Positions 17,195-25,192 of a stretch of 64,000 nt of DNA are shown piece by piece (the first letter of the stretch is position 1; each line of letters starts with the position of its first letter). Below the pieces are notes generated by a model, which saw only the letters and a program-made list of their open reading frames with translations, did not search any database and was not told the origin of the DNA. The DNA lies in the NCBI RefSeq assembly GCF_001676385.1, contig NZ_LYVJ01000003.1, positions 124,001 to 188,000 of the forward strand. The letters run 5' to 3'. The translations under genes and the position numbers were made by a program. This DNA comes from Stenotrophomonas maltophilia. GTDB taxonomy: Bacteria > Pseudomonadota > Gammaproteobacteria > Xanthomonadales > Xanthomonadaceae.

Positions 17195-18037
17195 TCAACG
17201 CAGTACGTAGGCCTCGATCGCGCGCGCCACGCCTTCGTCGGCATTGCTGGTGGTCTCGAACCGCGCGACCGCCTTCACCGCGTCGATGGCGTTACCCATC
17301 GCTACGCTGGTACCGGCGTATTGCAGCATGGTCAGGTCGTTCTCCTGGTCACCGATGGCCATCACGTTGGCGCGGTCGATGCCCAGGTGCTCGGCCAGCT
17401 TCTGCAGGCTCGGCCCCTTGCCTGCACGGTGGTCGAACACTTCCAGGAAGAACGGCGCGCTCTTCAGTACCGCGAAACGTTCGGTCAGCTCGCTGGGCAG
17501 GCGCGCGATGGCGGCATCCAGCACATCCGGCGCGTCGATCATCATCAACTTGATGAAGGACATCGACGGATCCATGTCTTCCACGCGGCGATACGACAGC
17601 GGCATGCGCGAGAGATGCGAGTCGGCCACGGTGTAGTAGCTGATGTCCTGGTTGGGCGTGTACATGCGCTGGCTGTCCAGCGCCTGGAAGTGCACGCCGA
17701 GTTCACGGGCCACCTGCTCGCAGAACAGGAAGTCGTCGAAGCTGAGCGGATACGCGACCACGGTTTCGCGGGTGCCGATGCGCTGCACCAGGCCGCCATT
17801 GCAGGCGATGCAGTAGTCGTCGTTGCCGTTGATGCCGAGCTCGTGCAGGTACGGCGCCAGGCCGGGGACGGGGCGGCCACTGGTCAGCACGATGTGCACG
17901 CCCATCGCGCGGGCCTGCGCGATGGCCTTCCTGGCCCGGGCGGTGAGCTGGTGGGATGGGTCCAGCAGCGTGCCATCCATGTCGATGGCGACCAGTTCGA
18001 TGGTCGATTGCCTGCGGCCCATGTCCATTGCGTTCAA
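17195..18037 (-). CDS. Cof-type HAD-IIB hydrolase (YidA-like phosphatase)
   Basis: The 280-aa protein has HAD motif I DMDGTLLD (nucleophile Asp19, Asp21), motif II LTSGRP, a C2-type cap in the middle (residues 85-200), and the late motif GDQENDLTML with its acidic pair for magnesium. Length and motif spacing match YidA, which removes phosphate from sugar phosphates in the cytoplasm. Substrate specificity in this family is broad and cannot be fixed here. The start is uncertain by a few residues (ATG at 18037, also an ATG five codons later). It is a single gene divergent from the ExoD gene. Confidence 0.88.
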   Translation of the reverse strand: MNAMDMGRRQSTIELVAIDMDGTLLDPSHQLTARARKAIAQARAMGVHIVLTSGRPVPGLAPYLHELGINGNDDYCIACNGGLVQRIGTRETVVAYPLSFDDFLFCEQVARELGVHFQALDSQRMYTPNQDISYYTVADSHLSRMPLSYRRVEDMDPSMSFIKLMMIDAPDVLDAAIARLPSELTERFAVLKSAPFFLEVFDHRAGKGPSLQKLAEHLGIDRANVMAIGDQENDLTMLQYAGTSVAMGNAIDAVKAVARFETTSNADEGVARAIEAYVLR

Positions 18038-18177
18038 CTCGTGCGGGGCACGCCAGTTTACCCCCTCATGCCCGGTTCACCTCTTTGCTTACGTTGGCCG
18101 GGATACTTCAGGGGCCTGTGCGTCCCCCACCGCAGGACGGCCCGTTGACCGCCCTTCCCTGGAGAACCTTGCGACGC

Positions 18178-18840
18178 ATGACCTACCGTGCCCCCGAAAC
18201 CGACGACAGCGCGCCCCTGGCCCAGCAGATCGAGCAGATGATCGACGAACTGCCCGGCGACCAGGTGCGCGTCGGCACCCTGCTCAGCGCGCTGGGCGAT
18301 GAAGGCCTGTTGCTGATCGTGATCCTGCTCTCGGCCATCTTCATCATCCCGGTGTCGATTCCCGGGCTGAGCACCGTGTTTGGTGCCTCGATCCTGCTGA
18401 TCGGCCTGAGCCGGGTGCGCAACCGCCCGCTGTGGGTGCCGCAGAAGCTGGCCCGTCGCGAGATCGCCACCGACAAGCTGAAGGCCAACCTCGGCCGTGC
18501 GCTGAAATGGGTGCACCGCATGGAGCGGCTTTCGCGGCCGATGCGGCTGGCGGTGATGGTGCGCTCGAAGAAGATGATGCGCCTGAACAACCTGATGCTG
18601 GTGTTCGCGACCCTGCTGCTGATGGCCCCGGCCGGGCCGATCCCCTTCAGCAACACGCTGCCCGCATTGGCGCTGATGTCCTTTGCGATTGGTTTCATCC
18701 AGCGCGATGGCGCGGCGGTGGCGGCCGGTTATGGCTTCGTGGTGGCCACGGTGGTGTATTTCGGCGTGCTGCTGAGCGGCGTGGGGTTTGCTGCGGAATC
18801 GGTGTTCAGCGGGTTCCGCAGCAGTACCGCGGAACTGTAG
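18178..18840 (+). CDS. ExoD-family membrane protein
   Basis: The 220-aa product belongs to the ExoD family, named after an exopolysaccharide-related gene of Sinorhizobium. A soluble N-terminus (about 1-40, VGTLLSALGDEG is characteristic) is followed by four to five membrane segments, with the conserved loop VPQKLARREI and the segment LLLMAPAGPIPFSNTLPAL. The molecular role is not settled in any species. The stop codon TAG is also the TAG of the GTAG that opens a REP element at 18837, so the repeat begins inside the gene. Confidence 0.85.
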   Translation: MTYRAPETDDSAPLAQQIEQMIDELPGDQVRVGTLLSALGDEGLLLIVILLSAIFIIPVSIPGLSTVFGASILLIGLSRVRNRPLWVPQKLARREIATDKLKANLGRALKWVHRMERLSRPMRLAVMVRSKKMMRLNNLMLVFATLLLMAPAGPIPFSNTLPALALMSFAIGFIQRDGAAVAAGYGFVVATVVYFGVLLSGVGFAAESVFSGFRSSTAEL

Positions 18841-18917
18841 AGCCGAGCCCACGCTCGGCTGCTCTTCGTTCGGTGCACGGAGACCCGCGCGTAAGCCGAG
18901 CATGGGCTCGGCTCTAC
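18837..18917. repeat. Inverted pair of SMAG-type REP elements
   Basis: GTAG plus AGCCGAGC..GCTCGGCT lies at 18837-18860, and its inverse ending in CTAC lies at 18894-18917, 33 bases apart. The pair sits between convergent genes, where it could fold as one large cruciform or act as a bidirectional transcript end. Confidence 0.85.
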
Positions 18918-18921
18918 AGAA

Positions 18922-20229
18922 CTACTTGGCCGACACCCGCCACACAACGTCGCCCACGTCGTCGGCCACCAGCAGCGCGCCTTCGGCATCCATGGCCATG
19001 CCCACCGGTGCGCCCATCAGCGTCTTCTCGTCCTTCGAGGCGAAGCCGCTGACCACGGTCTGCGGCCGTCCCGTCGGCTTGCCGTCCTTGAACGGTACGT
19101 AGACCACTTCATAGCCGCTCAACGGCGAGCGGTCCCAGCTGCCGTGCTCGCCGATGAAGGCACCGCCGTGGTACTGCGCCGGCAACGCCTGGCCGGTGTA
19201 GAACAGCAACCCCAGCGGCGCCACGTGCGAGCCGATGGCGTAGTCCGGCACGATCGCCTTGGCCACCAGGTCCGGCCGCTGCGGCTGCACGCGCTCGTCC
19301 ACGTGCTGGCCGTAGTAGCTGTAGGGCCAGCCGTAGAAGCCATCTTCCTTCACCGAGGTGAGGTAATCGGGTACCAGGTCGGCACCGATCTCGTCGCGCT
19401 CGTTGGCCACGGCCCACAGCTGGCCGGTGCTCGGCTCCCAGTCCAGGCCGGTCGGGTTGCGGATGCCGGACGCGTAGATGCGGCTGCCGCGGGTGGCCAC
19501 GTCCACTTCCAGCACCACCGCACGGCGGTATTCAACGGCCAGGCCGTTCTCGGTGATGTTGCTGTTGGAGCCGACGCCCACGTAGAGCTTGCTGCCATCG
19601 CGGCTGGCCAGCAGTTCCTTGGTCCAGTGATGGTTGATGGTGCTGGGCAGGTCGGTGAACTCGCGGCCCTTGTCGGACATGCGGGTTTCACCGGGCACGT
19701 AGTGGTACTGCATGATGTTGCCGGTGTTGGCCACGTACAGCGTGTCGCCGATCAGCTGGATGCCGAATGGCGAATGCAGGCCCTCGATGTAGACGTGCTG
19801 GGCCCAGGTGTTCGTGCCCGGCGTGCGGCGCAGCAGGGTGACCCGGTTGCCGCCCTTGCCGGCCTTGCCCGAGCGCGCTTTGACCTTTCCGGCAATCCAC
19901 TGCTTGGGCGTGGTGACCGGTTCTTCGCCGGGGCCGTTGCCTTCCACCACCAGTACATCGCCATTGGGCAGGGTCAGCAGGCGCCGCGGATGCTGCAGGT
20001 TGGCGGCGATGCGTTCGATCTTCAGGCCCTCGGCCACCGTGGGGGTCTGTCCATCAGCCCAGCCGACGCCCTTGGGCACCTGCATCGGCGGCATCAGGAA
20101 GTTCTTAGGTGCCGGCAACGGCGGTTGTGCACCGGACTGGTCAGTGGGATGGTATTCGGCCTTGCCGGCGCAGGCCGACAGGGCGGCCAATGCCAAGGCG
20201 GCGACGGTAGGCAGGATGTGCTTAGCCAT
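18922..20229 (-). CDS. PQQ-dependent sugar dehydrogenase-like (sorbosone dehydrogenase family) lipoprotein
   Basis: The 435-aa protein has a lipoprotein signal peptide (lipobox LSAC, Cys20) and a six-bladed beta-propeller of the glucose/sorbosone dehydrogenase family. Family features include LQHPRRLLTLPNGDVLVVE at the first blade, GLHSPFGIQL, ASGIRNPTGLDWEP and GEHGSWDRSP. Relatives use PQQ as cofactor in the periplasm, oxidising aldoses or sorbosone. Whether this copy binds PQQ is not visible from sequence. Its stop is a few bases from a REP element, and its start overlaps the end of the DUF2231 gene by 8 bases, so the two are one operon. Confidence 0.85.
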   Translation of the reverse strand: MAKHILPTVAALALAALSACAGKAEYHPTDQSGAQPPLPAPKNFLMPPMQVPKGVGWADGQTPTVAEGLKIERIAANLQHPRRLLTLPNGDVLVVEGNGPGEEPVTTPKQWIAGKVKARSGKAGKGGNRVTLLRRTPGTNTWAQHVYIEGLHSPFGIQLIGDTLYVANTGNIMQYHYVPGETRMSDKGREFTDLPSTINHHWTKELLASRDGSKLYVGVGSNSNITENGLAVEYRRAVVLEVDVATRGSRIYASGIRNPTGLDWEPSTGQLWAVANERDEIGADLVPDYLTSVKEDGFYGWPYSYYGQHVDERVQPQRPDLVAKAIVPDYAIGSHVAPLGLLFYTGQALPAQYHGGAFIGEHGSWDRSPLSGYEVVYVPFKDGKPTGRPQTVVSGFASKDEKTLMGAPVGMAMDAEGALLVADDVGDVVWRVSAK

Positions 20230-20662
20230 GACGACCTCCCTGCAGCGCCGGCGGCTGCAGTGACAGCAGGATCAGGCCCAGGGCGATCAGGGCCACGGTC
20301 AGCGCCGACAGGATCGTGCCTGGCACCGCGACGGCATACGCATCGCGGCTGTGCACGAAGGCGTTCCAGATGGCCAGCATCACAGCCACCAGGTTGAGGA
20401 AGAAGTCAATGCGGTCGATGCGGGTGGCCGTGCCGTTGCGGCGCCAGACTGCGAACAGGTTGATCAGGCGCGGCACGATGGCGATCAGCAGGCCGAACGT
20501 GATCAGCCAGGCGGCGGCCTTGCCCCACATCACCTCAGCGCTGTTGAGATAGATCGCGTCGAAGATCAGTGCGCCAACGAAGAAGCCGAAGGGTATCGGG
20601 TTCAACAGGCTGAACAGCGTGGTGCCGAGGCCACGATGGGCCTGGGCGAGCGGATTGACCAT
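20222..20662 (-). CDS. DUF2231 membrane protein
   Basis: The 146-aa product has four membrane segments: PIPFGFFVGALIFDAIY, AAAWLITFGLLIAIVPRLINL, FFLNLVAVMLAIWNAFV and ILSALTVALIALGLILLSL. The pattern fits DUF2231. DUF2231 proteins often sit beside secreted dehydrogenases, and here the gene overlaps the sorbosone-dehydrogenase-like gene by 8 bases. A role in electron transfer or anchoring for that enzyme is a guess from context. The ATG at 20662 was chosen because it begins the conserved N-terminus; the longer upstream frame lacks coding character. Confidence 0.8.
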   Translation of the reverse strand: MVNPLAQAHRGLGTTLFSLLNPIPFGFFVGALIFDAIYLNSAEVMWGKAAAWLITFGLLIAIVPRLINLFAVWRRNGTATRIDRIDFFLNLVAVMLAIWNAFVHSRDAYAVAVPGTILSALTVALIALGLILLSLQPPALQGGRHG

Positions 20663-20768
20663 CGTCGTGCTCCGTGCGGAAGGGTGCACGGGCTGTAGTA
20701 GCACAGCGCGATGTGAGGGCGCGCGATGATGCCCGGCGGAACTGCCGCACCCACCGGTCAGCACCGCA

Positions 20769-21191
20769 CTACGCGGGCTCGTCCTCGCGCACCTCGTGGA
20801 AGGGCAGCATTGTCTCGAAGCCGAATTCGTGTTCCATGCTGGTGCGGACCAGGCCACCGATGGCGTAGCGGCTGGTGTTGGCATGCACATCTATGCCATC
20901 GGGCCGCCACTCGGTGCGCAGATGCAGCGTCTCTGCGCGTCGCATGACGATCCGTTCCTCCTGCAGCAGTGCGCGACGGTGTTTCTTCATCAGCAGGCGC
21001 AGCGGTTTCACCGTGGTGATGCCGAATGCTGCCAGTTCGGGCAGCAACTCGGCGATATCGGCATCGTCGCCGTAGTCGTGGCTGCGCGTATGCACGGACA
21101 GCACCACCTTGCGGATGGCGGCGACCGAGAGCGGGGTCTGGTCCGCGCGCGCACGGCCGCGCTTCCGTTCGTTCTTCATGTGTGTGGTCAT
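20769..21191 (-). CDS. Hypothetical protein, 140 aa
   Basis: This is a basic, soluble protein with no signal peptide. The N-terminus is Lys/Arg-rich (MKNERKRGRARAD). The middle reads VAAIRKVVLSVHTRSHDYGDD and LLPELAAFGITTVKPLRLLMKK. The C-terminus contains RYAIGGLVRTSMEHEFGFE. GGGAG lies upstream of the ATG at 21191, supporting that start; an internal ATG four codons on is also possible. No family recognised. A regulatory or nucleic-acid-binding role would fit the charge but is not shown. Confidence 0.55.
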   Translation of the reverse strand: MTTHMKNERKRGRARADQTPLSVAAIRKVVLSVHTRSHDYGDDADIAELLPELAAFGITTVKPLRLLMKKHRRALLQEERIVMRRAETLHLRTEWRPDGIDVHANTSRYAIGGLVRTSMEHEFGFETMLPFHEVREDEPA

Positions 21192-21428
21192 CAAGTAGTT
21201 CTCCCTGTTTCCCACGACTCAGATTCAACCGCGCGAAGATCGCGTGAAGATGTTTGTTTGCACTGTCATAACCAGACGTACTAAGTGTTTGTGACGCAAT
21301 TGGCAGATATGCACATTGCGGGCGTGAAGAGGTAGGGGGTTCTTCGTTGTGTCGCGTTTGGCTCGTTGCGATGGGGCAGTTCCGCCCCGCCGTCCTGCCA
21401 TGCCGATTCACAACAGAAGGATCCGTGT

Positions 21429-23204
21429 ATGAAGCGACACACGCAACGCACCGCGCCACCGCGCTCCGCGCGCCTGGCCCTCGCCACTGCCCTGGTACTG
21501 GGCAGCCTGGCCGCCACCGCCCAGGCCCAACAGGCCGATCCACTGGCGGGGATCCAGTGGCACCTGCTCAACACCGGGCAGACGGTCCCGGCCGATACGC
21601 TGCCGGTGGCCGGCAACGATCTGAACGTAGACGGCCTGTTCCGCAATGGCATCCGCGGCCAGGGCGTCACCATCGGCATCGTCGATGATGGCCTGCAGAT
21701 CGCGCATCCAGACCTGGCGGCCAACGTGGCGGCGGTGGCCGGCAAGAACTTCGCCAATGGTTCCAACAACCCGACGCCTTCCAATCCGGACGCCGACAAC
21801 CACGGCACCATGGTGGGTGGCATCGCCGGTGCAGTGGGTGCCAACAACCTGGGTGTGCGCGGTGTGGCTCCGGCGGCAACGCTGAAAGGCTTCAACGTCC
21901 TGGCCTCCGACGCCCAGGGCAGCCAGCTGACCAACATCGAATACGCCTGGTGGGACGGTGCCGAGTCGGCCGACGTGCAGGTCTTCAACAACAGCTGGGG
22001 TGCAGGCCCGGGTAACCCGAACCTGCCGCTGGCCTTCAGCCAGAATGACGTCAGCTCCTACGAACAGGCGCTGTCGGGTACCCGTGGTGGCCGAGGCGGC
22101 ATCTACGTGAAGTCGGCGGGCAACAACTTCAACAATGCCTCGATCAGCCGCACCCAGGATGTCTGCACCGCCGACACCAAGAACCGCGGCACTGGCTGCG
22201 TGCCGGCCGGCCGCGACCCGCGCAACAACCTGTTCAACGTGATCACGGTGGGCGCGGTGCGTGCCGATGGCGTGCGCTCGTCGTACTCGTCCACCGGCTC
22301 GGCGCTGTGGGTGTCGGCGTTTGGCGGCGAGTATGGCCTGCAGGCGCAGTATGCACCGGGACTGGTGGCACGCGCCTACGATCCGGCGATCGTCACCACT
22401 GACGTGACCGGTTGCGCACAGGGCAGCAATACCAATGCCAGCCGCGAGAACTCCCTGGACAGCAACCTGTCGGCGATCGACAGCACCTGCAACTACACCG
22501 CCAAGATGAACGGAACGTCGGCTTCGGCGCCGATGGTTTCCGGCGTGGCGGCACTGGTGCTGGAAGCCAATCCGAACCTGTCCTATCGCGATGTGAAGTA
22601 CATCCTGGCCACTACCGCCACGCGCAACCACCCGAACCAGCCGGCGGTGACGCTGCCTGATGGCCGCACCCTGGTGCCGGGCTGGACCGTCAACGCCGCC
22701 AACCGTGCTTTCAGCAACTGGTACGGCTTCGGCGTGGTCAACGCCGCACGCGCAGTGCAGGTGGCCGAGACCTTCCAGCCGCTGGGTACGCTGGTGGATA
22801 CCGGCTGGCGCAACACCACGCGCCGCGTAGCCATCGGCAATACCTCGGCCGCCGCTGCACGCCTGACCGTGCAGGTGGCCAACGGTGCGCGCAATGTCGA
22901 GTCGGTACAGCTCGGCTTCCGCGTCAGCCACACCAATACCCGCCAGCTGCAATTCGTGCTGGTGTCGCCCAGTGGCACCCGCAGCGTGGTGCAGCCAGCG
23001 TTCACCTCGATCGGCTCGGGCCTGCAGGGCACGGTGGCGATCCAGCGCAACTTCACCAACTGGGACCTGCTGTCCAGCAATGCCTTCCTGGATGAAACCG
23101 GCAATGGCACATGGACACTGGAAGTGACCGACATGGGGCAGGCCGCGAACGCTGCATCGCGTGGCAACCTCGAATTCTTCAAGATCCGCGTTCTGGGGCA
23201 CTGA
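21429..23204 (+). CDS. Secreted S8 (kexin-like) serine protease with P domain
   Basis: The 591-aa protein has a signal peptide (about 1-34). The subtilisin fold carries the catalytic triad Asp86 (GIVDDG), His125 (DNHGTM) and Ser364 (NGTSASAP), with the oxyanion Asn in NNSWG. A proprotein-convertase P domain follows at about 470-591. VDDG and the P domain place it in the kexin-like S8B group. The chain passes from the signal peptide to the catalytic domain within about 40 residues, so no N-terminal I9 propeptide is present. The gene immediately downstream, overlapping by one base, may supply that function. It is likely secreted or periplasmic. Confidence 0.92.
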   Translation: MKRHTQRTAPPRSARLALATALVLGSLAATAQAQQADPLAGIQWHLLNTGQTVPADTLPVAGNDLNVDGLFRNGIRGQGVTIGIVDDGLQIAHPDLAANVAAVAGKNFANGSNNPTPSNPDADNHGTMVGGIAGAVGANNLGVRGVAPAATLKGFNVLASDAQGSQLTNIEYAWWDGAESADVQVFNNSWGAGPGNPNLPLAFSQNDVSSYEQALSGTRGGRGGIYVKSAGNNFNNASISRTQDVCTADTKNRGTGCVPAGRDPRNNLFNVITVGAVRADGVRSSYSSTGSALWVSAFGGEYGLQAQYAPGLVARAYDPAIVTTDVTGCAQGSNTNASRENSLDSNLSAIDSTCNYTAKMNGTSASAPMVSGVAALVLEANPNLSYRDVKYILATTATRNHPNQPAVTLPDGRTLVPGWTVNAANRAFSNWYGFGVVNAARAVQVAETFQPLGTLVDTGWRNTTRRVAIGNTSAAAARLTVQVANGARNVESVQLGFRVSHTNTRQLQFVLVSPSGTRSVVQPAFTSIGSGLQGTVAIQRNFTNWDLLSSNAFLDETGNGTWTLEVTDMGQAANAASRGNLEFFKIRVLGH

Positions 23205-23788
23205 TGATGAAGACGACCATTCTGTTGAGCACCCTCGCCTTCGCGGCGATGACATTCCCCGCCTGGGCACAGAGTTCTGGCCAGGCCCCCGCGGCCAGGA
23301 CGTTGTCGACCGTGGACGCACAGGAACTGAAAGCCGCCGCCACTGGCCGCGCGTTCGATGTAGGCGGCACCCGCTTCCAGCTGGCCCCGACGGCCACCGT
23401 GCAGCAGGTCAAGGGCGGCCGGTTCCGGATCACCCAGGGCACCGACGCCACCGGCACCCGCAGCAAGCGCTCCACCGATGCCAGCAGCACCGGCACCGCG
23501 GCGCGCCTGGACGCCGGCGCCAGCAAGTTCGCCGCCGCCGTATCCAACGACGGTGCACCGGTGGTGGCGACCTCGCGGGTCAAGGTGTTCTTCACCGACG
23601 CGGCCTCGGCCCAGCGTGCGGCCACCGCCACCGGCGGTACCGTGGTGAAGGTATCCAGGGCTTCGGGCCGTGCGATTGTCGAGTACCCCTCGGTGAACGC
23701 GGCCCTGGATGCGACCACCCGACTGCTGTCGACCGCCGGGATCCGGGCGGCCGAGCCGGATGTGGTGCAGTGGGAAGAAACCAAGTAA
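23204..23788 (+). CDS. Secreted I9-like protein, possible stand-alone chaperone/inhibitor of the protease
   Basis: The 194-aa product has a signal peptide (MMKTTILLSTLAFAAMTFPAWAQ). A Ser/Thr/Ala-rich linker region fills the middle. The C-terminal 70 residues have an alternating pattern (VKVFFTDAASAQRAATATGG, AIVEYPSVNAALDATTRLL, IRAAEPDVVQWEE) like the beta-alpha-beta fold of inhibitor I9/subtilisin propeptides. Its ATG overlaps the protease stop by one base (TGATG), so synthesis is coupled. Together these suggest a propeptide that has become a separate gene and helps fold or inhibits the S8 enzyme. The fold is my reading of the sequence, not a confirmed match. Confidence 0.7.
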   Translation: MMKTTILLSTLAFAAMTFPAWAQSSGQAPAARTLSTVDAQELKAAATGRAFDVGGTRFQLAPTATVQQVKGGRFRITQGTDATGTRSKRSTDASSTGTAARLDAGASKFAAAVSNDGAPVVATSRVKVFFTDAASAQRAATATGGTVVKVSRASGRAIVEYPSVNAALDATTRLLSTAGIRAAEPDVVQWEETK

Positions 23789-23802
23789 GGCGTTGAGTGG
23801 TG

Positions 23803-23837
23803 CCCCCGGCCGGTTGGCTCTCCTGGCGGGCCGGGGG
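23803..23837 (+). terminator. GC-rich stem-loop after the protease operon
   Basis: A 9-bp stem (CCCCCGGCC at 23803-23811, GGCCGGGGG at 23829-23837) lies 14 bases after the stop. It has a 17-base loop and no U-tract, so it is a weak terminator or mRNA-stabilising structure. It is between convergent genes. Confidence 0.4.
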
Positions 23838-23890
23838 ATTGGTGTCTATCGCGTGTCGACCGAGGTCGGCCCGTACCAGATCGACAGAGG

Positions 23891-25192
23891 TCAGGCCAAC
23901 GCCGCGAGGGCCTGCACCAGCGCATCCATCTGCGCCGGCCGGGTGAACACCGAGGGCGTCACCCGCACGCAGGCACCGGAGTCCAACCCATCGCGATGGG
24001 TGGTGAACACGCGATGCTCGTCCAGCAGGCGCTTCTGCAACGCGATGTTGTCAGCCACGCTGGTGCGCCCGCGCAGGCGGAAGCTGGCCAATGCGCTGGC
24101 CAGCGCCGGGTCCGGCGAGGACAGCACTTCGATATGCGCCATCTGCCGCGCCGGCAGCGTCCAGCGCTCGCGCAGGTAGCGCAGGCGCGCCTGCTTGTTG
24201 GCCGCGCCGATACGCTGGTGCAGCGCGATCGCTTCCGGCAGCGCCAGATAAGCGGCGAAGTTGACCGTACCGGTGTGCACACGGCTGCCCACGCGGCCAT
24301 CGTCGGTCTCGCCCATGTACGGGTCGAGGTCCGCAACGCGGCCCTTGCGCACATACATCGCGCCGACGCCGACCGGCGCACCGATCCACTTGTGCAGGTT
24401 GATGCCAACGAAATCGGCCTTGAGCTGCGGCACCGCGTAGTCGATCTGGCCAAACCCATGCGCGGCATCAACGATCACGTCGATGCCGCGTGCGCGCGCA
24501 CGTTCGGCGATTTCGGCCACCGGCAGCACCAGCCCATGGCGATGACTGACCTGGGTCAGCAGCAGCAGCTTCAGGCGTGGCAGCCGTGCGAACGCGGCCT
24601 CGTAGGCCTGAAGGATCTGCGCATGGTCGGGCACTGCCGGCAGCGCGATGCGCTCGACCTGCACGCCGCGGCGCTGCTGCAGCCAGCGCATCGCGCCGAT
24701 CATGCTGTCGTAGTCGATGTCGGCGTACAGCACCTGGTCGCCGGGCCGCAGGCGGTTGTAGCCGCCGATCAGCGCCAGCAGCGCTTCGGTGGCGCCACGG
24801 GTCAGTGCGACCTCGTCGGCGCCCACGCCCAGCAGTTCGGCCACCTGCCGCTGCACCGCCATGTACTGCGCCGGAAACTCACGACGGCCGTACCAGGCGT
24901 TGCCACGGTTCACTTCAGCGGTGTGGCGCTGGTAACTGGCCAGCGTCTGGCGGCCCATCGCACCCCAATAGCCGTTCTCCAGATGGTTCACTTCGTCGGT
25001 GACGTCGAAGTGGCTGGCCACGGCGGCCCAGTAGCTTTCATCACGGGCCAGCACGTCCGGCGCCACGGTCGTTGCGGGGATCTGCATGGGTGCAGCGTAT
25101 CGCGCGGCAGCCGCAGCGGGCAGTGAAGGCAATGCGGCTGCAGCCGGCAGCAAGGTACCGGCACGCAGCAGGGAACGGCGGGCCGGATCCAT
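23891..25192 (-). CDS. Tat-exported class V aminotransferase (isopenicillin N epimerase-like)
   Basis: The 433-aa protein starts with a twin-arginine signal (ARRSLLRAG then an Ala/Pro-rich hydrophobic stretch), predicting export to the periplasm already folded with cofactor. The PLP-dependent class V fold follows, with TRGATEALLALIGG, the cofactor aspartate in VIVDAAHGFGQ and the Schiff-base Lys268 in NLHKWIG. Relatives are annotated as isopenicillin N epimerases or cysteine desulfurase-like enzymes. The ATG overlaps the stop of the TonB receptor gene by one base, so the two are translationally coupled. A joint role in using an amino-acid-like or peptide substrate is inferred; the reaction is unknown. 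Confidence 0.85.
   Translation of the reverse strand: MDPARRSLLRAGTLLPAAAALPSLPAAAAARYAAPMQIPATTVAPDVLARDESYWAAVASHFDVTDEVNHLENGYWGAMGRQTLASYQRHTAEVNRGNAWYGRREFPAQYMAVQRQVAELLGVGADEVALTRGATEALLALIGGYNRLRPGDQVLYADIDYDSMIGAMRWLQQRRGVQVERIALPAVPDHAQILQAYEAAFARLPRLKLLLLTQVSHRHGLVLPVAEIAERARARGIDVIVDAAHGFGQIDYAVPQLKADFVGINLHKWIGAPVGVGAMYVRKGRVADLDPYMGETDDGRVGSRVHTGTVNFAAYLALPEAIALHQRIGAANKQARLRYLRERWTLPARQMAHIEVLSSPDPALASALASFRLRGRTSVADNIALQKRLLDEHRVFTTHRDGLDSGACVRVTPSVFTRPAQMDALVQALAALA

Noticed and set aside
21408..23321. 637-codon open frame on the minus strand opposite the S8 protease
   Set aside because: Shadow frame without motifs; the plus frame has the full catalytic triad.
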